Assembly: GCA_005792355.1 (NCBI GenBank)
Contig: SXSC01000025.1
Coordinates: 49,378-113,377, forward strand
DNA from: Opitutaceae bacterium
Lineage (GTDB): Bacteria > Verrucomicrobiota > Verrucomicrobiia > Opitutales > Opitutaceae
Direction of reading: 5' to 3'
Length of the DNA: 64,000 nucleotides
Within the stretch, counting starts at the first letter, position 1, and each line of letters starts with the position of its first letter. This document shows, one piece after another, positions 26,002-34,988 of this stretch. The position numbers and the translations under genes are program-made. The notes below the pieces were generated by a model. The model had not been told where the DNA came from. It saw nothing but the letters and a program-made list of their open reading frames with translations, and searched no databases.

Positions 26002-26163
26002 GTGGCAAAAAATCGTCTCAACAGGATCGAAATGGATCAATAGTAGCCCAACGCGGCTCAAGGCCGCAACCAAAGGAATAGCCAAGACAATGTAACCGCA
26101 AAGATCCCAAGGCGGCGCGGCCGCAACCGAGCCCAATCCTCGGAGGGAATGGCCACAAAAAAC

Positions 26164-26276
26164 ACAAAAAGGCGCAAAAAAGAGGGTTGGCAAAAAAGAG
26201 AGAAAACAGGGGAGACCCTGATTCTGCGGTAACTCTCAGACTGAGACAGTCAGCCCAAGCGATTTCCTTTTTTTGC
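26164..26276. repeat. Dispersed imperfect palindrome, GGCAAAAAAG type
   Basis: Left arm GCGCAAAAAAGAGGGTTGGC then AAAAAAGAG; right arm TTTCCTTTTTTTGCCC. Same plan as 7651, 22514 and 42838, with a longer central spacer. Confidence 0.6.
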
Positions 26277-26317
26277 CCAAAGGACTGGTGGTTTGGGCCC
26301 AAGCGACAACATTTTTT

Positions 26318-26385
26318 CACCACGGATTGGCGATCCTGTCGCTTCGCTCGGTACACGGATCAACACGGATAAAGGCAGGGACTGC
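26318..26385. repeat. CACGGAT palindrome, rearranged copy
   Basis: CACCACGGATTGG, then CGATCCTGTCGCTTCGCTCG, then GTACACGGATCAACACGGAT and AAAGGCAG. The left words are separated by an extra segment, unlike the copy at 39397. Confidence 0.65.
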
Positions 26386-26432
26386 CCCTCGCCAGTCTCG
26401 GGGCCTTGAGTTTGTCGAATGCCCCGGACATT

Positions 26433-26506
26433 TTGACCGCGAATGACGCGGAAAAAGGCAGGTGCACCGCCGAAGGCATCCGCGAAATCCGCGTAATCCG
26501 CGGTAG
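26433..26506. repeat. Imperfect palindrome, CCGCGAAT family
   Basis: Left TTGACCGCGAATGACGCGGA and right TCCGCGAAATCCGCGTAATC followed by CGCGGT. A related half is at 47340-47388 (GATTCGCGTTCATTTGCGTC). Confidence 0.65.
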
Positions 26507-26895
26507 ATGGATTGAAAAGAATCGTCGCAGCCTGCGTGCATTTTCGGGGATAGCAGTCTAACGCGGCCTGCGGCCGCAACCAAAGGAGGGGCGGTTGGGC
26601 AACCGCCGCTCCCGGAGGTACGCAAAAGATTGTCGCGAACCGAAATGAAGTACCTCCGGCAGATGCAGAAAGGTCGCAGATGCTGCGTCAGAAAGCAGAC
26701 TTGCGGTCTGGCTAAATTGTTTTCCGAAATCTTTGAGCGTTTTTCGATCCCGTCCGTCTATCCCCACGCAGTAGACTGTCCATGGGGACAATTGGGTTTG
26801 TAGTTCAAACGGTTTGTTTGGTTTTAGGTCACACGGGCCGCCTCTGTCATTGGGGGCGGCTCTTGTGTTTCCGAATGCTCCTGGGGGGGCAAAAC

Positions 26896-29800
26896 CTATG
26901 GCACCTCGTAGATTTCAAGGAGGGCGACGCCCTCGGTGTTGCCCTTGCCCCTGATCTCGACGGTGTAGGCACCGGGTGGAAGCGTAATCAGGAGGGCGGC
27001 GTCCTCACTGTTGGCCGCAAGGCTGAAGGCTCCGACGCTCCGGGCCGCCGCGCTCATCGCGGCGACGTTGGGGGCCGCTTCCCAACGATCGTTCGTGGCC
27101 ACGACACCCTGACTCGAGTTGATCGTGAGGACCGGGTCGCGCAGCACACCGGCAACGCCGAATACCTCCAAAGTTGGGCCGATTGCCCGCACGAGCATTC
27201 GTTTGTAGGCCGGACCCTGCACAAAAAAGCCCCCGGTAAGGACACCGTCGTCGATCCGCACTTGGGCGCGCGTGGAGAGGTTCACCGTGCGGCCGTTCGC
27301 GTCGAGTTCGTAGAGTTCCGCGAGCCCGACCCCGGATCGGGAACTTGGGGTCGTGATTTGAACGGTGTAATCGCCGGATGCAAGTTCGCTGGCCAGGGCC
27401 GAGTCGCGACTGCCCGTCGGCAAGGCGAACGCTCCGACGGATCTGGCGTACGAGGGCAGTTTCGCGGCGTCGGGTCCCGACTCCCAGCCGTTGTTGCGGA
27501 AAAGCTCGGTGATGGAACGGAAGATGCCCAACTGGGGGTCTGGCACAAAGTCGGTGACGCCGAACACTCCGAGCGCCGGGCCGATCGCGCGGGAAAGATA
27601 GCGTTTGGCCTCGGTGTCGGCGACGACCACGCCGACAATTAGCGCGTTGTCTCCTCCGCCCACCACGGCGCGGCTGGAAATATTGACCAAGCGCGCGACC
27701 GGCGACAGCGGAGAGGACGAAGTGCCGCCCACCGATCCACTCCACGGGCTTCCCGGGTAAACTCCGCGCCGGCTCGCGTTGTAGCTGCGGACGTGGAGGT
27801 TGCCGGTCGCCGGAGTGGTGAGCGGCGTGGAGGTCAGCACGGCATTCGGCGCGACTTCTCCACCGAGCGATCGGGGATCCGAGCCGTCGAGGGTGTAGGC
27901 CAGTTGGGCCCCGGTGGGTGGGGTGAAGATCAAGGAGGTGCCGGCCACGGTGATCGAAGGGGCGGCGAGAAACTGGCGGTCGATCCAGGCCGCGCGCAGC
28001 GAGATCCAGCCTTTGAGATACTCGATCTGGGCTGCGTGATTGCCGTACGGGCTTTGATTGACCGGCCAGCGCGCCACGTCCCGGGCCGCCGCCGCCGCGC
28101 CGACACTCGCACCGAGCGTACCTATCAGCGACTGTAGACTGCCCGTTGCCCACTCCGCGCGGCGCAACGACTGCCAGCGGTCAACCCAGTCTTGCATGAA
28201 CTCGGGGTCGCGGGCGATGACGCCCCACCAGCCGGTCTGCCAGACGTCCGCGGCCCCGAGGCCGACCCAAACGTCGTGGCGAAACGATCGCTCATCCCAA
28301 TAGTTGCCGAGGGCGCGGTCGAAATCCCACACGGGACCGGCAACGAGTTTGCCGTTTTTGTCCTTCGAGAAATACGCGCTGCGGACCAGGGCGTCGGGGT
28401 TGGCGACAAAGGTGTTGAGTAGATGGTGGTCCACCCAGGCGGCCCGGTCGATATGATCGAGATAGGTCCGCCGCGCCCACCCCGCGTCGCGGCTCGCAAA
28501 CAGCGCGTTCTCCATCCGCTGAACGTAGTCTTTGATATACGTCACCTGGGCGGGCGCGATGTTTGCCGCCGACGGTTCCACGAGCACGATTGATGCGCCG
28601 GGGTTGTTGGGAAATCCCCGGCTGGTCACCCAGCCAATCTCGTCCGGATCCTTGCTGTCGATTTTCAGGATGTAGCCGCCGGTGACGTCCGAGCCGGAAA
28701 GCTCATTGGGTGCGAGCGTGGCCAGATCGACCCGGTTTTTTCCGACCTCAATGCGATCGCTCAGGACGTAGATGCCTGCATAATCGGTGCTTTCGATGGC
28801 GTTCCCGTTGGAATTGAAGTAGACCTCTGCGAGGCGGGTCCGTGATGCCCAGCGTCCGAGCTGGTTCGAGAGTGCGTAGACGAAGGGGTTGTTGATATAG
28901 TTGAGATCGTAGGTCCACGGGGCGACCAGGACCCATTTTTCCTGCGTGGGAAGATCCAGCAGTTTTGGGGCCCGCCGGTTGCCGAGGTCGTCCGTGAACC
29001 CGACACTGTACCCTTTCTTGGGAAACGTCGCCGACGACGATCCTCGAACCGAGGTCGTGAGCGAGCTGACCAACTCGGGAGCCGTGGCGAAGACCGGCGC
29101 ATTATTGCTGCGCGGTGCGTAGGAGAAGAGCCAGGATACACGCTCGATACCGTCTTTCACCAGCGGGCCGGAACCGAGGGTGTCGATCACGATCACGGGA
29201 AGCGTGCTGGTGAATCCCGACAAATCCGCGCTGATCGTCGGATAGTAGGCGGTGCGGGTCGCCCCGCGGGTCGCGCCGCCGGTCGCAAACACCGTCGCGC
29301 GCACCACGACGGAATTGGTGATCGAGATGGGGCCCGTGTAGAGCGTGGAGCTGGCAGTCGGCTCCGGTGCGGTCGCGCCGGTGGCGGACGGCACCACCAC
29401 ATAGCGAATCTGCTGGGTGCTGGCCGCTCCGGTCAGCGCAAGCGAAAATGGGGCGTCGAACGGGCCGGCGGCCCGGGAAAATGTCACGGTTTCCGTAATC
29501 GTGGCGGGCCGGGTCGCGGAATTCGCCGCGCCCGGGGTTGCTCGTTCGAGAAAGACAGGGGTGCCCGAAGTCGTCCCGGACGGGAAGCCGAATGAAACGT
29601 TGGCCTGCAGCTCGGGAAATTTCGGCGAAAAATCCGACGCGATGGCGAGGCCATCGGGCTTGATGAGCGCCAGATATTCTCCGTCGGCGTTTAGGCTGAA
29701 ATTGGTGTGCAGACGGCCCGCCGGATCGCGGCGATTCTTGTCGGACGCAAACACGACGAGGTATCCACCAGCGGGAATTGTTACCGAGGGCAGCTGCCAC

Positions 29801-30033
29801 TTGGTCTTGTTGGTCGCGGAATCCGTCAGATACCAGCCGGCCAGATTCACCGCAGTTGAATCGGGGTTGAATAACTCGATCCAGTCGGAGAACGCGCCGT
29901 CTTCGTCGGCGAGGGTCGTGGTATTCGACGCCATGAATTCGCTAATGATGGGATCCGCCCGCAGCGAAACGCCTGCCGAAAGGGCGAGGACGAGGCGGAT
30001 TAGAATGTGTGTCGTGGTGGGCGGCACAATCAA
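26896..30033 (-). CDS. Secreted lamin-tail / CotH-kinase-like protein with two RAVGPTL-type C-terminal domains
   Basis: 1045 residues with a signal peptide (ILIRLVLALSAGVSLRAD). Order: lamin-tail domain (IISEFMASNTTTLADEDGAF, DWIELFNPDS, GWYLTDS; about 25-135), a chitobiase-type Ig-like region (about 170-260), a CotH region (about 290-640; YAGIYVLSDRIEVGKNRVDL, GGYILKIDSKD, VWDFDRALGNYWDERSF), another chitobiase-like module, then two ~125-residue domains each with RAIGPxLxxFGV and ending in LAELYEL or LLEIYEVP. CotH proteins are kinase-fold enzymes that can phosphorylate secreted proteins; activity here is inferred. The C-terminal domains recur in the divergent PhoD-like gene, suggesting shared export or surface attachment. 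Divergent start, 108 bases apart. Confidence 0.85.
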   Translation of the reverse strand: MIVPPTTTHILIRLVLALSAGVSLRADPIISEFMASNTTTLADEDGAFSDWIELFNPDSTAVNLAGWYLTDSATNKTKWQLPSVTIPAGGYLVVFASDKNRRDPAGRLHTNFSLNADGEYLALIKPDGLAIASDFSPKFPELQANVSFGFPSGTTSGTPVFLERATPGAANSATRPATITETVTFSRAAGPFDAPFSLALTGAASTQQIRYVVVPSATGATAPEPTASSTLYTGPISITNSVVVRATVFATGGATRGATRTAYYPTISADLSGFTSTLPVIVIDTLGSGPLVKDGIERVSWLFSYAPRSNNAPVFATAPELVSSLTTSVRGSSSATFPKKGYSVGFTDDLGNRRAPKLLDLPTQEKWVLVAPWTYDLNYINNPFVYALSNQLGRWASRTRLAEVYFNSNGNAIESTDYAGIYVLSDRIEVGKNRVDLATLAPNELSGSDVTGGYILKIDSKDPDEIGWVTSRGFPNNPGASIVLVEPSAANIAPAQVTYIKDYVQRMENALFASRDAGWARRTYLDHIDRAAWVDHHLLNTFVANPDALVRSAYFSKDKNGKLVAGPVWDFDRALGNYWDERSFRHDVWVGLGAADVWQTGWWGVIARDPEFMQDWVDRWQSLRRAEWATGSLQSLIGTLGASVGAAAAARDVARWPVNQSPYGNHAAQIEYLKGWISLRAAWIDRQFLAAPSITVAGTSLIFTPPTGAQLAYTLDGSDPRSLGGEVAPNAVLTSTPLTTPATGNLHVRSYNASRRGVYPGSPWSGSVGGTSSSPLSPVARLVNISSRAVVGGGDNALIVGVVVADTEAKRYLSRAIGPALGVFGVTDFVPDPQLGIFRSITELFRNNGWESGPDAAKLPSYARSVGAFALPTGSRDSALASELASGDYTVQITTPSSRSGVGLAELYELDANGRTVNLSTRAQVRIDDGVLTGGFFVQGPAYKRMLVRAIGPTLEVFGVAGVLRDPVLTINSSQGVVATNDRWEAAPNVAAMSAAARSVGAFSLAANSEDAALLITLPPGAYTVEIRGKGNTEGVALLEIYEVP

Positions 30034-30141
30034 TGAGTTCAGCTAATAGACGCCATTGACAACCTCGGGTTAATATCAATTTCGAGAAAATCCCCTTGCG
30101 ACTTGGGTTTCCGGGTCGAATGTATGAGGTAAATCCCCCTG

Positions 30142-31854
30142 ATGAGCACGTCCAAGATCATCCTGCTGTTCTGCGCGCTCTTTGGAGTCGCGTTTGGGCA
30201 GGCTGAGTCCCCTTTCATCGGGGGCGTGTGGGCGGGAAATGTCACGCCAACGAGTGCGACGGTCTCAATCCGCCTCAAGAACCCTGGCGTCCGGGTCCGC
30301 CTCCAGGTGAGTCTCACGGACTCCTTGGCGTCGGCCGCCTTCTCGCCCGTGTTTACGACGGCGACGGCGTCGGGAAACACCGCCAAGTTGACCGTCCAGG
30401 GTTTGGTGCCCGATACGGAATATTTTTACGGGATTGAAGTGGCGGGCTCGCTTCGCCCGGAGGCGATTTCGCGCGGGCGCTTTCGCACCTTCCCGCTGGG
30501 CCGCGCCTCGTTCCGGATCGCGTTTTCCTCCTGTGGGGATTTCCGGGCGCGCGACCAGAGCGTGTTTCCGGCGATCATGGAGGAGCGGCCGTTGCTCTTC
30601 ATCCACATGGGGGACCTGCATTACAGCGACACCAACAGTGTGGTGGCCGACGACTACCGCGCCAACTACGACAACCTGCTCGGGCACTTCGCCCAGGGTC
30701 CGTTCTTTCGCAGCATGCCGGTCGCCTACATGTGGGACGATCACGATTATTCGGGCAACGATTCCGACGGTACCGCCACGGGTCGGGACGCAGCGCGATT
30801 GGTCTACCGTGAACGTGTTCCCCACTATCCCCTGGGCGCGGTGGGTGGCACGATCGGGCAGGCATTCACGATTGGCCGGGTGCGCTTCATCATGACAGAC
30901 TTGCGCAGTGGTTCGGGGCGTGCGAGCGCGGCCGAATCCGCCACCAAGACCAAGCTAAGCGCGGGCCAGAAAGCGTGGTTCAAACAGGAACTTATCAGTG
31001 CGCGCGACAACGGCTTCCCGCTCGTCGTGTGGGTCTGCACCAATCCGTGGATCGCGCCGGCGCGAGTGGGGGACGATTCCTGGGGCGGATACGCGACCGA
31101 ACGGACCGAGATCGCCAACTTCGTCCGCGACAACCAGATTCCGAATCTGGTGCTGATCTCCGGCGACATGCACGGCCTCGCTTTTGACGACGGGAAAAAT
31201 TCCGACTACGCCACCGGTGGTGGCGCACCCCTTACGGTGTTGCACGGTGCGGCGTTGACCCAGGAAGGATCCATCAAGGGCGGCCCGTATTCGGGCGGCG
31301 TCGTTCCGGGCGTTTCGCAATATGGCGTGCTGGAGGTTTACGACAACGGCGGTCCGAGCGTCGCTTGCCGCTATCTGGGCATGAAGGCCGGAGTGGGCCG
31401 CATGCTCACGCATATTTTCAGCGGTTCGGCGGGAGCAGCCAAGGGACATTCGATCGTGAACATCTCGACCTTGGCGCGCGTCGCAACCGGCGCCGATACG
31501 GTCATCAGCGGCTTCGTCATATCCGGAACCACCAACCAAACCATGCTGATCCGCGCCGTCGGGCCCACGCTGTCGACCTTTGGTGTGACTGAAGCTCTGG
31601 CGCACCCGCAGCTTGCCGTTTATCAAGGAGATCGTCTGATCGCGACGAATTCGGCCTGGAGTGGTGTTGCGCGAGTCGACTCCGTGGTTCTGACCGATGC
31701 GTTCGACCGGGCCGGGGCGTTTCGAATTGCCGATGAAGACAGTCGCGACGCCGCGCTGGTGGTGTCACTTCCGCCCGGAGCGTACACGGTGCAAGTCCGG
31801 AGCGGCAGCGGCGCCGGCGGCGCCGCGCTGCTGGAAGTTTACGAGCTGCCGTAG
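30142..31854 (+). CDS. Secreted PhoD-like phosphatase with RAVGPTL C-terminal domain
   Basis: 570 residues. Signal peptide (IILLFCALFGVAFGQA), a fibronectin-like PhoD N-terminal domain (GGVWAGNVTPTSATVSIRLK), then a metallophosphoesterase core: CGDFRARDQ, HMGDLHYSDTN, YMWDDHDYSGNDSDG and LISGDMHGLAFDD supply the metal-binding Asp/Asn/His residues of PhoD enzymes. The last ~130 residues (IVNISTLARV.., MLIRAVGPTLSTFGV, PPGAYTVQVRSG, ALLEVYELP) match the C-terminal domains of the divergent CotH-type protein. Likely an exported phosphodiesterase or phosphatase. The substrate is unknown. Confidence 0.9.
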   Translation: MSTSKIILLFCALFGVAFGQAESPFIGGVWAGNVTPTSATVSIRLKNPGVRVRLQVSLTDSLASAAFSPVFTTATASGNTAKLTVQGLVPDTEYFYGIEVAGSLRPEAISRGRFRTFPLGRASFRIAFSSCGDFRARDQSVFPAIMEERPLLFIHMGDLHYSDTNSVVADDYRANYDNLLGHFAQGPFFRSMPVAYMWDDHDYSGNDSDGTATGRDAARLVYRERVPHYPLGAVGGTIGQAFTIGRVRFIMTDLRSGSGRASAAESATKTKLSAGQKAWFKQELISARDNGFPLVVWVCTNPWIAPARVGDDSWGGYATERTEIANFVRDNQIPNLVLISGDMHGLAFDDGKNSDYATGGGAPLTVLHGAALTQEGSIKGGPYSGGVVPGVSQYGVLEVYDNGGPSVACRYLGMKAGVGRMLTHIFSGSAGAAKGHSIVNISTLARVATGADTVISGFVISGTTNQTMLIRAVGPTLSTFGVTEALAHPQLAVYQGDRLIATNSAWSGVARVDSVVLTDAFDRAGAFRIADEDSRDAALVVSLPPGAYTVQVRSGSGAGGAALLEVYELP

Positions 31855-31925
31855 CAGCGCCTCCGGCGGTTCGCCGCCGCGAAATGCGCTTGCGCCGCAT
31901 CGGTGACCGCCCTGTTGTGCGCCTT

Positions 31926-32026
31926 GCCTGTAGGGGTGTCTTCCGCGGAAGACTGAGATTGCGGCACGATCGGCTGCTCGACCCTTTGAACCTGGACGGA
32001 TCATGCCGACGAAGGAAACAGCAGGC
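31926..32026 (+). ncRNA. TPP (thiamin pyrophosphate) riboswitch
   Basis: Conserved elements appear in the right order: GGGGTG after P1, CTGAGA (31953-31958, pyrimidine-sensing), ACCC then TTTGAACCTGGA, and GATCATGCCGACGAAGGAAA (pyrophosphate-sensing). P1 can be closed by GCCTG (31926-31930) with CAGGC (32022-32026). It lies on the + strand in the leader of the TonB receptor, 77 bases before its ATG. By analogy with other THI elements it should reduce expression when TPP is abundant. Whether it acts on transcription or translation is not clear; no U-tract terminator is seen, which favours translational control. Confidence 0.88.
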
Positions 32027-32102
32027 GCCGCGATAAGCGCCACGGGGTGTGAGTCCAGCGCCTCTTCCCTCGGGGATCCGCTTGGGGTCTGGCATTCCAA
32101 AA

Positions 32103-34265
32103 ATGCAAATTCCCTCCCTCACTTCCTTCCGTGCGATTCTGACCGCGACCATCCTGCTCCCCGCCGGAGGATTCTTCCCGGTCGCACGGGCGCAAACCGC
32201 TCCCATCGCCGCCGCGTCCTCCGCGACCGCGCCCGTCAGGCTCGAGCCGCTGCGCGTCACCGCCGACCTCTGGGAATCTCCGCTCGATCGCATCTCCGCC
32301 AGCGTAAGCGTTTACGACGAACCGGCGTTGCGCGCCGGGGCCGTGCAACACTTCGGCGATCTCGTCGATCAGATTCCCAATCTCACGTGGACGGGCGGAA
32401 CCTCGCGGCCGCGTTACCTGCAACTTCGCGGCATCGGCGAGAACTCCCAGTACGAGGGCGAGACGCCCGATAGCAGCGTGCGCTTTTTGGTCGACGACCT
32501 CGACTTCACCGGCCTCGGGACGCTCGGTGGCACCTTTGATGTGCGGCAGATCGAGGTGCTGCGCGGACCGCAGGCCGGCGCCTTCGGGGCCAACGCGGCC
32601 GGGGGCGTTGTCCGGCTCGTGACGCACGCGCCCACGCCGTTTTGGACGGGGCAGATCGAGGGCCGCGTCGGCGGCGACAATTTGCGCGCCGGGGGATTCG
32701 CCTTCGGCGGGCCCCTGATCGCCGCCAAACCCGACGCGTTGATGCTGCGCCTCGCCGTGCAGCAGAGCGCGAGCGACGGCTTCCGCCGCAACGTCACGCT
32801 CAACCGCGCCACCAACGCCCGCGACGAGTTTTCCGCGCGGCTGCGCCTCACCGCGAATCCTTCCGCCGGATGGCGGTGGGAAGGCGCACTGCTGTTCTCC
32901 GAGGTGAACAACGGCTTCGACGAATTCGCCCTCGATAACAACGGCCGCCGCACGTTCAGCGACCGGCCCGGTCGCGACGAACAGCGTTCCCGGGCCGCCA
33001 GCCTCCGCGGCACCTACACCGGTTTCGCCGGCGTGCGCCTCACGACGATCACCGGTGGCAGCCGGGTGACTTCGCGCTACAGCTACGACGACGACTGGAC
33101 GGCGGCGTCGTATCAGGGTTTCAGCGACCTGCGGCGCCGGCGCACCGTGTTCAGCGAAGAAGTGCGCGCCGACTCGGCGGCCACGCGCGGCGCGCTGGGC
33201 TGGATCGACCGCTGGACGCTCGGCGCCTACTTCGCCGGGACCGACGAGGAGAGCGCCTACACGAACGAGGACCCGTACGACTTCCGCGGACTGAAGACCA
33301 ACTACGAAGCGCGCAACGCCGCCCTATTCGGTCAGGTCGGCCACGACCTCAGCGCGCAGACGCGGGTGATCATTGGGCTGCGCGCCGAACGGCTCGACCT
33401 CGACGGCCAAGGCACGACGACGCGAATCCGCAAGGGCCTCCCCGTCTACCTTCTGCCGGTGACATTTCAACCCGGCTTCGCCGACACGCTCCTCGGCGGC
33501 AAGCTCACGCTCGAACACGACCTCACGCCCGATCACCACGCGTTTGCGTCGATCACCCGCGGCTACAAGGGCGGCGGCGTTAACATCGACGCGCGCATCA
33601 ACCCGCCGGCGGATCCGCTCACCTACGCGACCGAGGATCTCTGGAATTACGAGGCCGGCCTGCGCGGCAATGCCCTCGATCGGCGGCTGGCGGGCGAGTT
33701 CACCGCGTTTTACCTCGATCGGCGTCGCCCGCAGGTGCGTGATTCCGCCGGATTCGGCGGCAACTATCGCTTCTTCACCGCCAACGCCCGGCGCGCCGAC
33801 GTCTACGGGCTCGAGGCCACGGGTTCCTTCGCGCTGACCCGGCAATGGTCCGCTTATGGTTCGCTGGCGTTGATGGAGTCGAAGCTGGATCGCTTCACGC
33901 TGGCCAATGGCAACACCGGCGGCGGTCGCCGTCTCGCCAACACGCCCCGCCACGGCACCACGCTCGGGACCCGTTACCGGAATGAGCCGGGGCTTTTCGG
34001 CCAGCTCGAACTCGTCACGCGGGCGACCCAGTTCGACTCGAACACCCAGCATGAGGCGCGCCGCGCCTTGCGTGTCGTCAACGGCAGCGTCGGCTACACC
34101 TGGCGCGCCTGGACACTCACGCTGTGGGGACGGAATCTCTTCAACGAACGCCATGAGAAACGGGTTTTTTTCTTCGGCAACGAAGACCCCGATTACCTTG
34201 AGACGCGCTATGAGGATCGGGCCGACCCGCGGCAGGTTGGCGTGACCGCAGCGTATCGGTTCTGA
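32103..34265 (+). CDS. TonB-dependent outer-membrane receptor, probably for thiamin or a precursor
   Basis: 720 residues. Signal peptide (AILTATILLPAGGFFPVARA), plug domain (about 45-165; VTADLWESPLDRISASVSVY, RYLQLRGIGENSQYEG, VRQIEVLRGPQAGAFGANAA), then a beta-barrel ending in VGVTAAYRF, with the terminal Phe that outer-membrane insertion needs. By sequence alone it resembles siderophore receptors. The TPP riboswitch directly upstream makes thiamin, thiamin phosphate or HMP the better guess, as for TPP-regulated TonB receptors in other Gram-negatives. ATG 32103 starts the signal peptide. No inner-membrane transporter or thi gene follows. Confidence 0.9.
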   Translation: MQIPSLTSFRAILTATILLPAGGFFPVARAQTAPIAAASSATAPVRLEPLRVTADLWESPLDRISASVSVYDEPALRAGAVQHFGDLVDQIPNLTWTGGTSRPRYLQLRGIGENSQYEGETPDSSVRFLVDDLDFTGLGTLGGTFDVRQIEVLRGPQAGAFGANAAGGVVRLVTHAPTPFWTGQIEGRVGGDNLRAGGFAFGGPLIAAKPDALMLRLAVQQSASDGFRRNVTLNRATNARDEFSARLRLTANPSAGWRWEGALLFSEVNNGFDEFALDNNGRRTFSDRPGRDEQRSRAASLRGTYTGFAGVRLTTITGGSRVTSRYSYDDDWTAASYQGFSDLRRRRTVFSEEVRADSAATRGALGWIDRWTLGAYFAGTDEESAYTNEDPYDFRGLKTNYEARNAALFGQVGHDLSAQTRVIIGLRAERLDLDGQGTTTRIRKGLPVYLLPVTFQPGFADTLLGGKLTLEHDLTPDHHAFASITRGYKGGGVNIDARINPPADPLTYATEDLWNYEAGLRGNALDRRLAGEFTAFYLDRRRPQVRDSAGFGGNYRFFTANARRADVYGLEATGSFALTRQWSAYGSLALMESKLDRFTLANGNTGGGRRLANTPRHGTTLGTRYRNEPGLFGQLELVTRATQFDSNTQHEARRALRVVNGSVGYTWRAWTLTLWGRNLFNERHEKRVFFFGNEDPDYLETRYEDRADPRQVGVTAAYRF

Positions 34266-34356
34266 GGTTTTTTCTGCGCAAAAAGCCTTCAGGACACGGC
34301 GGAGCCGCGTCCTTCCGCTTGCCGAGCGCGGGGTCGTGCGTTTTGTTGGGCCATTC

Positions 34357-34950
34357 ATGATTTCGCTCCACGAAGGCAAGGGCTCCCGGGTCAAGCGTCC
34401 GCCCGAGCGCGTTTTCACCCTGCACCTCCAGGTGGCCGCCTGCGAACCGCGCATCTGGCGGCGCTTCCTCGTGCGCGAGTCGATGTGGCTCTCCCGCCTC
34501 CACGACACGATTCAAGTCGCGTTCGACTGGTTCGATTATCAGACCCATGCGTTCAACCTCGACGACCTGCGCTTTGGCAATCCGCTCAAGCGCGAGGAAC
34601 TCACGATCGAGGATGACCGCGACGTGACGCTCGCCGACCTCGACCTCGAGCATCGCGAGCGCTTCAGCTACGGCTACCACTTTGGCGACGGCTGGCAGAT
34701 CGATCTCAAGGTCGAGAAGATCGGCGTGATCGCCAAGGGTGCAACGTACCCCCTGTGCGTCGCCGGCGAGCGCGCGGGGCCGCCGGAGGACTGCGGCGGG
34801 GTCGAGGCCTTTCACGACCTGCTTGCGTGCATCAAGGAGCCGGATACCGACCTCGGCCGCGAGTGGATCGAGTGGCTCGGCCCCGACTACGATCCCGCGG
34901 CCTGCGATTTGGAAAAAATCAACAAGGCGCTGAAGAAACTCGGGAAATGA
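34357..34950 (+). CDS. Plasmid pRiA4b ORF-3-like protein
   Basis: 197 residues from ATG 34357; an in-frame GTG at 34336 is possible. It matches the pRiA4b ORF-3 fold: FTLHLQVAACEPRIWRRFLV, SRLHDTIQVAFDWFDYQTHA, FSYGYHFGDGWQIDLKVEK, GAGERAGPPEDCGG-like segment and a C-terminal LGREWIEWLGPDYDP. The family is widespread, often near mobile DNA or in plasmids, and has no established function. It is convergent with the STAND gene; a perfect hairpin (34961-34985) separates them. Confidence 0.85.
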   Translation: MISLHEGKGSRVKRPPERVFTLHLQVAACEPRIWRRFLVRESMWLSRLHDTIQVAFDWFDYQTHAFNLDDLRFGNPLKREELTIEDDRDVTLADLDLEHRERFSYGYHFGDGWQIDLKVEKIGVIAKGATYPLCVAGERAGPPEDCGGVEAFHDLLACIKEPDTDLGREWIEWLGPDYDPAACDLEKINKALKKLGK

Positions 34951-34986
34951 GGTTTTTGCGAGGTTTTCGCGCGGCGCGAAAACCTA
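34949..34986. terminator. AGGTTTTCGCGC hairpin between convergent genes
   Basis: AGGTTTTCGCGC and GCGCGAAAACCT form a 12-pair stem, preceded by a further GAGGTTTTTGCG word. Its position between two convergent stop codons suggests a two-way terminator. It is also a member of a dispersed repeat family with copies at 24249 and 41049. Confidence 0.6.
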
Positions 34987-34988
34987 GA

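Larger units (their letters stand above)
26002..26895. other. ~0.9 kb gene-free stretch packed with palindromes
   Basis: Between kamA and the CotH-type gene I see no gene. It holds, in order: a CGGCTCAAGGCCGCAACC segment (26055, with a sister near 26556), the GGCAAAAAAG palindrome (26164-26276), a CACGGAT element (26318-26385), a CGCGAAT element (26433-26506), a GGGGCGGTTGGGCAACCGCC hairpin (26585-26617) and a GCCGCC-GGCGGC hairpin near 26840-26866. The last could end the minus-strand transcript of the CotH-type gene. Confidence 0.6.
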
